Assembly (NCBI GenBank): GCA_004297465.1
Contig: SCUB01000019.1
Span: forward strand, 271,411-335,410
Direction: 5' to 3'
Origin: Xanthobacteraceae bacterium
GTDB lineage: Bacteria > Pseudomonadota > Alphaproteobacteria > Rhizobiales > Xanthobacteraceae
Length of the DNA: 64,000 nucleotides
Position 1 is the stretch's first letter. Each line of letters begins with the position of its first letter. The notes beneath the pieces are model-generated. The model had not been told where the DNA came from, searched no databases, and worked only from the letters and a program-made list of their open reading frames with translations. This document shows, one piece after another, positions 39,865-47,910 of this stretch. The position numbers were made by a program, and so were the translations under genes.

Positions 39865-40521
39865 ATGACGAAGCGGGAATCGGCAGGCAGGACGGATGGC
39901 GGGCGTGGCGCAGCCGTGTCCGACCCGTTCGATGCCATCGCGCGGCTCGAACGCCGTCTTGCGGCGGCGCGGCGGCGCATCGCTGCGCTCGAGGCGCATG
40001 CCGACACCGACATGCTGACCGGCATCCTCAACCGCCGCGGCTTTGTCCGCGAGCTGCGTCGCTCGCTGGCCTATGCGCGGCGCTACGGCGCGACGGCGGC
40101 GCTGGTCTATTTCGATGTCGACGAGCTCAAACCTGTCAACGACCGTCATGGCCATGCCGCGGGCGACGCCGCGCTGCGCCATGTCGCGCGCGCGCTGGCC
40201 GCCCTTGTGCGGGTGTCCGACGTGATCGGACGGCTCGGCGGCGACGAGTTCGCCGTGCTGATGTGGAATGTCTCGGCGCAGGATGCCCGCGCCAAGGCGA
40301 CGCAGATCGAACGCGCGATCGCGGCCGTGGCGGTTGCGTGCCGTGCCGGTCCGGTCGTGGTCGGCGCATCGGCCGGCGTGACCCTTTGCGGCGGGGATGA
40401 CGAGGTCGAGGCTGTGCTCGACCGCGCCGACCAGGCCATGTATGCGCGCAAGCGAGCGCGCCGGGACGCCGCCGCATCATCCGGTTCGATGATGGCGCAT
40501 CGGGCCGCCGAAAGCGGGTAA
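39865..40521 (+). CDS. Diguanylate cyclase (GGDEF domain)
   Basis: This 218-residue cytoplasmic enzyme should make cyclic di-GMP from two GTP. A short Arg/Ala-rich coiled coil (IARLERRLAAARRRIAALE) likely mediates dimerisation. The GGDEF domain begins DTDMLTGILNRRGF, has FDVDELKPVNDRHGH as the first metal/GTP segment and an intact RLGGDEFAVL active site. RVSD lies five residues before GGDEF, forming a complete inhibitory I-site, so product feedback is expected. No sensory domain is present. It is divergent from the MFS gene. Confidence 0.92.
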   Translation: MTKRESAGRTDGGRGAAVSDPFDAIARLERRLAAARRRIAALEAHADTDMLTGILNRRGFVRELRRSLAYARRYGATAALVYFDVDELKPVNDRHGHAAGDAALRHVARALAALVRVSDVIGRLGGDEFAVLMWNVSAQDARAKATQIERAIAAVAVACRAGPVVVGASAGVTLCGGDDEVEAVLDRADQAMYARKRARRDAAASSGSMMAHRAAESG

Positions 40522-40568
40522 TGCCGATTGTCCGCTTTCGTGCCGTTGCGGGTTGCCCGGATCCCGCT

Positions 40569-40793
40569 TCAGGCGATGATGTCGGGCGTGATCTGGTCTT
40601 CGATGAAGGTGATGCGGTCACGCAATTGCAGCTTGCGTTTTTTCAGGCGTTGCAATTGCAGCACGTCGGAGGCCGCCGAATGCTGCAGCGCTTCGATCGC
40701 GGCGTCGAGGTCGCGGTGTTCCTGCCGCAACCGCGAAAGTTCGGCAAACAGCGCGTGCTCACTATCGTCATTCATGACGGGCGGAGATTCCAT
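40569..40793 (-). CDS. DUF465 (YdcH-like) small coiled-coil protein
   Basis: The 74-residue form starts MESPPVMNDDSEHALF; an alternative ATG at 40775 (MNDDSEHALF) gives 68 residues. The rest is a DUF465 helical hairpin: LSRLRQEHRDLDAAIEAL, a short turn, then LQLQRLKKRKLQLRDRITFI. The function of the family is unknown. The frame stays open for 60 more codons upstream without a likely start. A second DUF465 gene follows on the other strand at 40991. Confidence 0.85.
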   Translation of the reverse strand: MESPPVMNDDSEHALFAELSRLRQEHRDLDAAIEALQHSAASDVLQLQRLKKRKLQLRDRITFIEDQITPDIIA

Positions 40794-40990
40794 TGACCAT
40801 GGTTGCACCGTCGTTAACGGCAAAAACCCATTGATTATTGCCATTTGCCACACCGCCAGCAAGTCCTTGGGTAGCGAACGCGCGTTTTCTACCGCCGATT
40901 GCGACAGCCATGTGTCATCCCCAGTCGACAGATAGGTCGGCTGATGTACAATGCTGCCATCAGGCCGCAATCTGATGAAGGAGACCGAAT

Positions 40991-41170
40991 ATGGCGATCC
41001 AGGCGCATCTTGCAGAACTCGAACGCAAACACGAGATGCTCGAAAGCGAATTGCACCAAGCGCTCATCCATCCTTCGACGGATGATCTGAAAATCGCCGA
41101 GCTCAAACGCAAGAAGCTGCTGGTCAAGGACGAAATCGAACGGTTGCGCGCCGCGCACACGATTCACTGA
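40991..41170 (+). CDS. DUF465 (YdcH-like) small protein, second copy
   Basis: This 59-residue protein, MAIQAHLAELERKHEMLESE..., has the DUF465 helix-turn-helix hairpin: LHQALIHPSTDDLKIAELKR, then KKLLVKDEIERLRAAH. AAGGAGACC lies 6 bases upstream of the ATG. It is divergent from the first DUF465 gene and clearly related to it (PSTDD-LKIAELKRKKL against ASDVLQLQRLKKRKL), suggesting an old duplication. Confidence 0.9.
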   Translation: MAIQAHLAELERKHEMLESELHQALIHPSTDDLKIAELKRKKLLVKDEIERLRAAHTIH

Positions 41171-41321
41171 ATTACTGAAATCGCGAAGTCAGGCCAGGTT
41201 CGGCGGATCATGGATTTGCCGGCAGATGTCGCGGCGCGTCTCACGGGCTTTGTCATGAAGTCCACGGACGCGAGCCTCGCGGCGTCGTCATGATTTGTCA
41301 CGATGTCGTGGTTTTGCAAGC

Positions 41322-42440
41322 TCATGCCGCGGCCAGCGCCGCGACATGCCGCGCGATCGCCAGCGACGCGGTGAGCCCCGGCGATTCAATGCCGAACAGG
41401 TTGACGAGCCCTTCGAGCCCATGCACGTCGGGGCCGTCGATACGGAAGTCCTGCGTCGCGACCGCGGGCGGCACGATCTTCGGCCGCACCCCGGCATAGG
41501 CCGGCGCCAGCGCGCCGTCCGGCAGGCCCGGCCAGTAGCGCCGGATCGCCGGATAGAATTGCGCGGCGCGGCCGGGGTCGACGGCATAATCGAGATCGTC
41601 GGCGCTGGCGGCGTTCAGCCATTCGACATCGGGGCCGAACTTGGCCTGCCCGCCGAGATCGAGCGTCAGATGCACGCCGAGTCCGCCCGGCACCGGCACC
41701 GGATAGATCAGGCGCGAGAACGGCGCGCGCGCGGTGCAGGCAAAATAGTTGCCCTTGGCGAAATACGGCTGTGGAACGTGCCGTTCGTCGAGGCCCGCGA
41801 TGGCGCGCGCCAGTGCCGGGGCGTGCAGGCCCGCGGCGTTGACGAGCGTGCGGCAGCGGAGCCGCATTGGCGCCGCGCCGCCGGCCGTGACGACGAATCC
41901 CCCTTGCACGGCCTCGGCGCTTAGCATCGCGGCATGGAAGGCGAAGGCCGCGCCATGACTTTCCGCCTCGCCCCGCAGCGCCAGCATGTAGGCGTGGCTG
42001 TCGATGATGCCGGTCGAGGGCGAGATCAGCGCGGCCGTGGCGGAAAGTTCCGGTTCGAGCGCATGGGCCCGCCGGGCGTCGATCAGTTCCAGGTCGTCCA
42101 CGCCGTTGGCGGCGGCGCGCGCCTTGATGGCGGCGAGGCGTTCGGCCTCCTCGGCGGAGGTTGCCACGATCAGCTTGCCGATACGGTGATGCGGCACATG
42201 GCGGCTGCGGCAGAACTCGTACAGCAGCGCGCGTCCGGCCACGCACAGCCGCGCCATCAGGCTGCCGGCCGCGTAATAGATGCCGGCATGGATCACCTCG
42301 CTGTTGCGCGACGAGGTGCCGCTGCCGATGCCGCCCGCGGCTTCCAGCACCACCACCTCGCGGCCGCTGGCGGCCAATTCGCGCGCGACCGCAAGGCCGA
42401 TCACGCCGGTGCCGACGACGAGGCAGTCAGTGGTGTCCAT
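41322..42440 (-). CDS. FAD-dependent oxidoreductase, L-2-hydroxyglutarate dehydrogenase-like
   Basis: The 372-residue flavoenzyme of the DAO superfamily opens with the FAD motif [20 protein letters not shown] and the [16 protein letters not shown] segment seen in LhgO/L2HGDH, which oxidises L-2-hydroxyglutarate to 2-oxoglutarate. [16 protein letters not shown] (second FAD contact) and GVRPKIVPP near the C-terminus fit as well. It stands alone. Glycerol-3-phosphate or amino-acid oxidases of the same fold cannot be excluded, but the [13 protein letters not shown] segment is fairly specific. Confidence 0.8.
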   Translation of the reverse strand: MDTTDCLVVGTGVIGLAVARELAASGREVVVLEAAGGIGSGTSSRNSEVIHAGIYYAAGSLMARLCVAGRALLYEFCRSRHVPHHRIGKLIVATSAEEAERLAAIKARAAANGVDDLELIDARRAHALEPELSATAALISPSTGIIDSHAYMLALRGEAESHGAAFAFHAAMLSAEAVQGGFVVTAGGAAPMRLRCRTLVNAAGLHAPALARAIAGLDERHVPQPYFAKGNYFACTARAPFSRLIYPVPVPGGLGVHLTLDLGGQAKFGPDVEWLNAASADDLDYAVDPGRAAQFYPAIRRYWPGLPDGALAPAYAGVRPKIVPPAVATQDFRIDGPDVHGLEGLVNLFGIESPGLTASLAIARHVAALAAA

Positions 42441-42526
42441 GAGGGTCCTTGCGGGCGGGAAGACGGGCGGGAAGAATCGTCAGCCCGGCAATAGCCCCGG
42501 AGGCAGGGAGGAGGCAAGAACGCCGG

Positions 42527-42554
42527 ATGGGGCAAGAATTATGGGGCAGGAATA
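42527..42554. repeat. Tandem 14-base repeat
   Basis: Two adjacent copies of ATGGGGCARGAATW (42527-42540 and 42541-42554) differ by two bases, between two minus-strand genes. No function is suggested. Confidence 0.5.
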
Positions 42555-42569
42555 CTGGAGGGGAAAGCG

Positions 42570-43022
42570 TCAGGAGGCCCGCGAGCGCGCCGGCTCGATC
42601 AGGTAGCCGAACGACGCGGTCTCGGGGGCGCCGGGCGCCGTGGTCGCCGTGTCATGGGCCGGCTCGATGACGATGGCGGCGCAGCCGGTGCGGCCGGCGA
42701 GCCGCGTGGCGGTGTCAAGGATGCTGCGATTGAGCGACGCACCGGGCAACTGACCCATGATGACGTCGGAAACGCGCAGAAACTTGCCGAACCGCAGATT
42801 GTGCTCAATCCGGTAGGTGAACAGCGCATGCAGATAGCCGCGGCGGTCGCGGATCGCCATCAACCCGCCGCGCTCGGCCGATTGCCGGGACCAGCGCCGA
42901 GCGAAGGCGAGCCACGAGTCCAGGGAGATCGCCGGGTCGAACAGCCGCACCAAGGGGTAGGCCAGCCGCGCGCGGTGACTGCCCAACAACTCCCCCTCGA
43001 ATATATCGGTGGCCGCCTGCAC
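42570..43022 (-). CDS. Conserved-looking hypothetical protein beside fnrN
   Basis: This 150-residue protein starts at GTG 43022 (VQAATDIFEGELLGSHRARL), with AAGGA 7 bases upstream. The frame continues upstream for 73 codons, but that part is cysteine-rich, unlike coding sequence, and lacks a start site. A mixed alpha/beta core, with GGLMAIRDRRGYLHALFTYR as two strands, then LRVSDVIMGQLPGASLNRSI and GCAAIVIEP, recalls small GNAT-type or PAS-type folds; I cannot assign it. It is divergent from fnrN across the FNR-box region, so co-regulation is possible. Confidence 0.65.
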   Translation of the reverse strand: MQAATDIFEGELLGSHRARLAYPLVRLFDPAISLDSWLAFARRWSRQSAERGGLMAIRDRRGYLHALFTYRIEHNLRFGKFLRVSDVIMGQLPGASLNRSILDTATRLAGRTGCAAIVIEPAHDTATTAPGAPETASFGYLIEPARSRAS

Positions 43023-43326
43023 GTTCTGATCCTTGTCTGGAGAGCGGCAGATTGAAGGGCACGGCCAGGTTTGACATTGAGACAGGTCAACAATGCAATT
43101 CTGCCATGGCTTGCCAGATGGAATGCAGGACTCGCGCCCGCGGGCGGTACATCGCATGGCGACGGCCTGTTCATCCGGTTTGACGCGATGGCGCAAAGTC
43201 TCGAAAAGCCTGCCGCAAACTGACTTCTCGGCGATTGCCAATTTGGGACGGCTGCATTTACCTGAAAAGAGCTGGAAAATGGCCTCCCAAGCCTACGATT
43301 CCGTCAAGCTCTTTTGCGAGCGATTG
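43023..43326. other. Gene-free region between the hypothetical gene and fnrN
   Basis: It contains the leader of the leftward hypothetical gene. Base composition falls towards the right end, where the palindrome and FNR-like box are found. No credible coding frame is seen. Confidence 0.45.
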
Positions 43327-43345
43327 GCAAAATTTTTAATTTTGC
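43327..43345. promoter_or_regulatory. AT-rich perfect palindrome upstream of fnrN
   Basis: GCAAAATT-TTT-AATTTTGC is an 8-3-8 perfect inverted repeat, 12 bases before the FNR-like box. It could be an operator for a second regulator of fnrN, or a promoter element for the divergent gene. Confidence 0.45.
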
Positions 43346-43356
43346 AAAACCGCTTG

Positions 43357-43370
43357 ATGATATAGATCAA
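43357..43370. promoter_or_regulatory. Imperfect FNR box at the fnrN start region
   Basis: ATGAT-ATAG-ATCAA matches the FNR consensus except for the first base. Its centre is only about 35 bases above the fnrN GTG, too close for class II activation of fnrN, so it more likely represses (autoregulation) or serves the divergent gene. Confidence 0.5.
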
Positions 43371-43398
43371 AGCCGTCGCACGCCCTGGAGGCCGTTTG

Positions 43399-44118
43399 GT
43401 GTCGCCTGCGCAGTTGAATGGTAGCTGCCGTCTCGGCAAGGAAGTCTGCATCGACTGCAAGGTGCGGTTCATGAGCATCTGTTCCGCGCTTGAAGCTCAT
43501 GAGTTGCCGGAATTCGACGTGCTGATCCAGCGGGCGAACTTTGCACCGCGTGCCGCGCTGTTTGCCCAGGACCAGCCCGCCGACGCCGTCTACAACCTCA
43601 CCGAAGGCGTGGTGCGTCTCTATAAGCTGCTGCCCGACGGCCGGCGCCAGATCATCGGCTTCGCGCTGCCCGGCGACTTCCTGGGCCTGGCGATGGCCGA
43701 GCGTTACGGCTTCAGCGCCGACGCGGTGGATACGGTGAGCGCCTGCCGCCTCGCCCGCGAGGAGTTCGCCCATTATCTCGACGCCAAGCCGCATTTGCTG
43801 CGCCGGCTGCACGAATACACCACCCACGAACTGAGCCTGGCGCAGGACCAGATGGTCCTGCTGGGCCGCCGCAACGCCGAGGAGAAGGTCGCCACCTTCC
43901 TCGTCAACTGGCGCGACCGCTGGGCCCGTCTGACCGGCAAGGCGGTCACCGTGCCGCTGCCGATGAGCCGCCAGGACATCGCCGACTTCCTCGGCCTGAC
44001 CATCGAGACTGTCAGCCGCACATTCAGCCGGCTCGGCAAAGACAAGACCATCCTCATTGTCCCCGACGGTATCCGAGTGCTTGATCCGCAGCGGATGGAA
44101 CGGCTTGCCGCCGCCTGA
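43399..44118 (+). CDS. fnrN: Oxygen-responsive FNR-type regulator (FnrN)
   Basis: The 239-residue CRP/FNR-family regulator is predicted to carry an oxygen-labile [4Fe-4S] cluster. The cluster cysteines are C17-x2-C20-x7-C28 in VCIDCKVRFMSIC plus the central C116 in TVSACRLAREE. This is the FnrN spacing, which FixK proteins lack. The cNMP-fold middle (LYKLLPDGRRQIIGFALPGDFLG) and the DNA-reading helix SRQDIADFLGLTIETVSRTF with the E-x-x-SR of FNR are intact. GTG 43399 lies 7 bases after GGAGG; a TTG three bases upstream is also possible. It should activate the nearby cco operon and the nap operon, both of which carry FNR boxes. Confidence 0.93.
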   Translation: MSPAQLNGSCRLGKEVCIDCKVRFMSICSALEAHELPEFDVLIQRANFAPRAALFAQDQPADAVYNLTEGVVRLYKLLPDGRRQIIGFALPGDFLGLAMAERYGFSADAVDTVSACRLAREEFAHYLDAKPHLLRRLHEYTTHELSLAQDQMVLLGRRNAEEKVATFLVNWRDRWARLTGKAVTVPLPMSRQDIADFLGLTIETVSRTFSRLGKDKTILIVPDGIRVLDPQRMERLAAA

Positions 44119-44162
44119 CAAGAACTTTTCCCAGCTTTCTCATCGCCGCCGAATCGTTTTGT

Positions 44163-44202
44163 TTGATTTGTATCAAGGCGTCCGATAGGGGGCGCGTATG
44201 AA
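44163..44202 (+). promoter_or_regulatory. FNR-box promoter of the cbb3 oxidase operon
   Basis: A perfect TTGAT-TTGT-ATCAA (44163-44176) is followed about 20 bases later by a -10-like TATGAA (44197-44202). A start near 44210 leaves a leader of about 52 bases before the ccoN ATG. Spacing fits class II activation. Confidence 0.85.
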
Positions 44203-44262
44203 TGTCCACTTGTTGCATCGCATGATTTTCTTATGCCGGTGCATCCACCTTGGGGCTGCGAA

Positions 44263-45918
44263 ATGGCGCAAAACATCTCTTCCGGAAAACGAATCACGCT
44301 TGGCGAAGGCGGAACCGCTCTGGTTTTCGCCGTTTTTGCCCTGTTCTGCCTGGTGGTGGCGGCCAACGCCCATACGGCGGCCTACGCCTTCCACGCCATT
44401 ATCTTCTCGGCGGCCGGCGTCGGGGCGGTGTTCCTGATTTTCAGCAATTACGCCCGGCGCGGCGACGCGCTGCCGGCGCTCACCATCGGCGGCAAGCCCA
44501 ACTACAACTATGGGCCGGTGAAGTTCACCGCGATCGCGGCGATGATCTGGGGCGTCGCCGGCTTTCTGGTCGGTGTCATCGCCGCGCTGCAACTGGCGTT
44601 TCCGGTCATCAATTTCGACCTGCCCTGGATCTCGTTCGGCCGCCTGCGGCCGCTGCACACCTCGGCGGTGATCTTCGCCTTCGGCGGCAACGTGCTGATC
44701 GCGACCGCGTTCTATGTCGTGCAGCGCACCTCGCGCGCGCGTCTCGCCGGCTACCTGTCGCCGTGGTTCGTGGTGCTCGGCTACAACCTGTTCATCGTGA
44801 TCGCCGGCACCGGCTATCTGCTCGGCATCACCCAGAGCAAGGAATACGCCGAACCGGAATGGTACGCCGATTTGTGGCTGACCGTGGTGTGGGTGGCCTT
44901 CCTGCTGGTCTACCTGGCGACGCTGATGCGCCGCACCGAGCCGCACATCTACGTCGCCAACTGGTTCTATCTCGCGTTCATTATAACGATCGCGGTGCTG
45001 CATCTGGGCAATAACGCCGCGATCCCGGTTTCGGTGTTCTCGCCGAAATCCTACATCGTGTGGTCGGGCGTGCAGGACGCCATGGTGCAGTGGTGGTACG
45101 GCCACAACGCGGTCGGCTTCTTCCTGACCGCCGGCTTCCTCGGCATCATGTACTACTTCGTGCCCAAGCGCGCCGACCGGCCGGTCTATTCCTACCGCCT
45201 GTCGATCATCCACTTCTGGGCGCTGATCTTCCTCTACATCTGGGCCGGCCCGCACCACCTGCACTACACGGCGCTGCCGGACTGGGCGCAGACGCTGGGC
45301 ATGACCTTCTCGGTGATGCTGTGGATGCCGTCCTGGGGCGGCATGATCAACGGCCTGATGACGCTGTCGGGCGCGTGGGACAAGCTGCGCACCGATCCGG
45401 TGCTGCGCATGATGGTGGTGTCGATCGCCTTCTACGGCATGTCGACCTTCGAAGGTCCGATGATGTCGATCAAGTCGGTCAACGCGCTGTCGCATTACAC
45501 CGACTGGACCATCGGCCACGTGCATTCCGGCGCGCTGGGCTGGGTCGCCTTCGTGTCGTTCGGCGCGCTGTATTGCGTGATCCCGTGGGTTTACAACCGC
45601 AAGGGGCTGTACTCGCTCAAGCTGGTCAACTGGCACTTCTGGATCGCAACCCTCGGCATCGTGCTCTACATCACCGCGATGTGGGTGTCGGGCATCCTGC
45701 AAGGCCTGATGTGGCGCGCCTACACCTCGCTCGGCTTCCTTGAGTATTCCTTCATCGAAACCGTCGAGGCGATGCACCCGTTCTACGTCATCCGTGCGCT
45801 GGGCGGCGTGCTGTTCCTGCTGGGCAGCCTGATCATGGCCTGGAATATCTACAAGACAATCACCGCGACCGAAGCAGCCTCGCCGGCGGGCGAGGCGGCG
45901 TTGGCTCCGGCGGAGTGA
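44263..45918 (+). CDS. ccoN: cbb3-type cytochrome c oxidase subunit I
   Basis: The 551-residue catalytic subunit has heme b and the high-spin heme b3/CuB centre, with about 12-14 transmembrane helices. Histidine ligands are visible in [11 protein letters not shown], the [13 protein letters not shown] segment (CuB His), the [11 protein letters not shown] pair of CuB ligands and [11 protein letters not shown] (heme ligands). The active-site tyrosine of cbb3 enzymes lies in the later TM part. It reduces oxygen to water at very low oxygen. ATG 44263 ([10 protein letters not shown]) is preferred to an earlier in-frame ATG. Confidence 0.97.
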   Translation: MAQNISSGKRITLGEGGTALVFAVFALFCLVVAANAHTAAYAFHAIIFSAAGVGAVFLIFSNYARRGDALPALTIGGKPNYNYGPVKFTAIAAMIWGVAGFLVGVIAALQLAFPVINFDLPWISFGRLRPLHTSAVIFAFGGNVLIATAFYVVQRTSRARLAGYLSPWFVVLGYNLFIVIAGTGYLLGITQSKEYAEPEWYADLWLTVVWVAFLLVYLATLMRRTEPHIYVANWFYLAFIITIAVLHLGNNAAIPVSVFSPKSYIVWSGVQDAMVQWWYGHNAVGFFLTAGFLGIMYYFVPKRADRPVYSYRLSIIHFWALIFLYIWAGPHHLHYTALPDWAQTLGMTFSVMLWMPSWGGMINGLMTLSGAWDKLRTDPVLRMMVVSIAFYGMSTFEGPMMSIKSVNALSHYTDWTIGHVHSGALGWVAFVSFGALYCVIPWVYNRKGLYSLKLVNWHFWIATLGIVLYITAMWVSGILQGLMWRAYTSLGFLEYSFIETVEAMHPFYVIRALGGVLFLLGSLIMAWNIYKTITATEAASPAGEAALAPAE

Positions 45919-45926
45919 GGGCGATC

Positions 45927-46661
45927 ATGTCCATCTGGCAAAAGCACGCAATCTTCGAGAAGAACTCGATCATCCTCTCGCTCGGCATCGTGGTGGTGAT
46001 CGCCATCGGCGGCCTGGTCGAGATCGCGCCGCTGTTCTACCTCAAGAACACCATCGAGAAGGTCAGCGGCATGCGGGCCTACACGCCGCTGGAACTCGCC
46101 GGCCGCAACATCTATGTGCGCGAGGGCTGCTACAACTGCCACTCGCAGATGGTGCGTCCCTTGCGCGACGAGGTCGAGCGCTACGGCCATTATTCGCTGG
46201 CCGCGGAATCGATGTACGACCATCCGTTCCAGTGGGGCTCGAAGCGCACCGGGCCGGATCTCGCCCGCGTCGGCGGCAAGTATTCGGACGACTGGCACCG
46301 CGACCACCTGAACCGGCCGCAGGCCGTGGTTCCGGGCTCGGTGATGCCGGCCTATCCATGGCTCGCCAGGACCGATCTGGACTACGCCCATATCGGCGAC
46401 GACATGAAAGTGCAGGCGCTGCTTGGCGTGCCCTACAGCGCCGAGATGATCGCCAGCGCCGCCGCTGACATCAAGGCGCAGGCCACTCCCGACGATCCGG
46501 GCGCGGCCGATCTCGCCAAGCGCTACCCCAAGGTCAACGCCCGCGACTTCGACACCAATCCGGCCAGGATCACCGAAGCCGACGCGCTGATCGCCTATCT
46601 GCAGGTGATCGGCACCATGGTCGACTTCAAGCTTTACGACGACAAGGCCAACGTGCGCTGA
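45927..46661 (+). CDS. ccoO: cbb3-type cytochrome c oxidase subunit II (monoheme c)
   Basis: This 244-residue subunit is anchored by one N-terminal helix ([20 protein letters not shown]) and carries one heme c in [15 protein letters not shown], with the distal Met in SVMPAYPWL. It relays electrons from CcoP to CcoN. It follows ccoN by 8 bases. Confidence 0.97.
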   Translation: MSIWQKHAIFEKNSIILSLGIVVVIAIGGLVEIAPLFYLKNTIEKVSGMRAYTPLELAGRNIYVREGCYNCHSQMVRPLRDEVERYGHYSLAAESMYDHPFQWGSKRTGPDLARVGGKYSDDWHRDHLNRPQAVVPGSVMPAYPWLARTDLDYAHIGDDMKVQALLGVPYSAEMIASAAADIKAQATPDDPGAADLAKRYPKVNARDFDTNPARITEADALIAYLQVIGTMVDFKLYDDKANVR

Positions 46662-46677
46662 GGCGGAGGAGGATCAG

Positions 46678-46830
46678 ATGGAAAAATACCTATCCGTCGC
46701 CGAGTTCGCCCAGACCTGGGGCCTCGTCTATTTCGTCGCAATATTTCTGGCTGTGCTGGTGTACGCGCTCTGGCCCTCGCGGCAGGCCGCGTTCGACCAG
46801 GCCGCTCGCATGCCATTGAGAGAGGATTGA
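46678..46830 (+). CDS. ccoQ: cbb3-type oxidase small subunit CcoQ
   Basis: This 50-residue single-helix protein, MEKYLSVAEFAQTWGLVYFV..., includes LVYFVAIFLAVLVYALWPSR. CcoQ stabilises the complex, notably in the presence of oxygen. GGAGGAGGA precedes its ATG. It lies in the expected place between ccoO and ccoP. Confidence 0.93.
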   Translation: MEKYLSVAEFAQTWGLVYFVAIFLAVLVYALWPSRQAAFDQAARMPLRED

Positions 46831-46835
46831 CGCCC

Positions 46836-47717
46836 GTGTCGACAGACAACAAACCGATTGTGGATCCGCATACCGGCACCCAGACCACGGGACACGTGTG
46901 GGACGATATCCAGGAACTCAACACGCCGCTGCCGCGCTGGTGGGTGTGGCTGTTCTACGCGACCATCGTGTGGTCGGTCGGCTACTGGATCGTTTATCCG
47001 ACCTGGCCGCTGATCTCGTCCTATACCGGCGGCGTCTTCGAGTGGCGCTCGCGCAACGCGATCGTCGAGGACCTTGCCGCTCTCAAGGCGCGGCGCGGCG
47101 ACAACATGGCCAAGCTGGCGGCGGCGACGCCGGAGCAGATCATCGCCAATCCGGAGATGCTGGCGTTCGCCCGCGCGGTCGCCAAGCCGGTGTTCGCCGA
47201 GAACTGCGCGCCGTGTCATGGCGCCGGCGGCGCCGGCGCCAAGGGCTATCCCAACCTCAATGACGACGACTGGTTGTGGGGCGGCAAGCTGGCCGACATC
47301 CAGCAGACCATCCTGCACGGCGCCCGCTCGACCGATGACAAGGGCCACCAGGGTTCGATGCCGGCGTTCGGCCGTGACAACATGCTCAAGAAGGAGGAGA
47401 TCGCGGCGGTCGCCGATTACGCCCGCAGCCTGTCCGGGCTTCCGGTCGAGGCCGGCGCCAATCTGGCGGCGGGCCAGAAGCTGTTCGCCGACAATTGCGC
47501 CGCGTGCCATGGCGACGACGGCAAGGGCAACCGGGAGTTGGGTGCGCCCAACCTGACCGACAAGATCTGGCTCTATGGATCGGACAAGGCCACCATCGTC
47601 GAGGGCATCACCAATGGCCGTGGCGGCGTCATGCCGGCATGGCAGGAGCGCCTTGATGATGTTACGGTCAAGGCCCTGACGGTGTATGTGCATACTTTCG
47701 GCGGGGGCGAGAAGTAG
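46836..47717 (+). CDS. ccoP: cbb3-type cytochrome c oxidase subunit III (diheme c)
   Basis: The 293-residue subunit has a membrane helix (WWVWLFYATIVWSVGYWIVY) and two cytochrome c domains with NCAPCHGAGGAG and NCAACHGDDGKG motifs. Distal methionines appear in GSMPAFG and GVMPAWQ. It accepts electrons from cytochrome c or the bc1 complex. The start is taken as GTG 46836 (VSTDNKPIVD); a TTG at 46827 overlapping the ccoQ stop is an alternative. Confidence 0.96.
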   Translation: MSTDNKPIVDPHTGTQTTGHVWDDIQELNTPLPRWWVWLFYATIVWSVGYWIVYPTWPLISSYTGGVFEWRSRNAIVEDLAALKARRGDNMAKLAAATPEQIIANPEMLAFARAVAKPVFAENCAPCHGAGGAGAKGYPNLNDDDWLWGGKLADIQQTILHGARSTDDKGHQGSMPAFGRDNMLKKEEIAAVADYARSLSGLPVEAGANLAAGQKLFADNCAACHGDDGKGNRELGAPNLTDKIWLYGSDKATIVEGITNGRGGVMPAWQERLDDVTVKALTVYVHTFGGGEK

Positions 47718-47781
47718 GCACGCCTGCCGGACCTGATGACGCGCTCTCCGCCGCCCGCGGGGAGCGCGCGCGGGTCTTGGT

Positions 47782-47826
47782 GCATGATCGGATAAGGCGA
47801 TGAGCCTCTTCCCGAAAAGATCATGC
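47782..47826. repeat. Dispersed Rhizobiales-type palindrome, copy 2
   Basis: GCATGATC (47782-47789) and GATCATGC (47819-47826) frame an interior with CCCGAAAA, related to 36046-36094. It lies between ccoP and ccoG and may separate the two transcripts or process a joint one. Confidence 0.65.
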
Positions 47827-47910
47827 CCGGACACAACAACGACCTGATCCAGCGCGAGAAGACGGGCGACGTCTCTCACTTCAGCGCCGTTGGACCAGGC
47901 GGGAGAAAAT

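Noticed and set aside
43354..43370. TTGAT-N7-ATCAA as an FNR box
   Set aside because: The spacing of seven is wrong for FNR. The overlapping ATGAT-N4-ATCAA is the better reading and was reported as an imperfect box.
44198..44437. 79-residue plus-strand frame overlapping the ccoN start
   Set aside because: It begins in the -10/leader region of the cco promoter and overlaps ccoN in another frame; composition is shadow-like.
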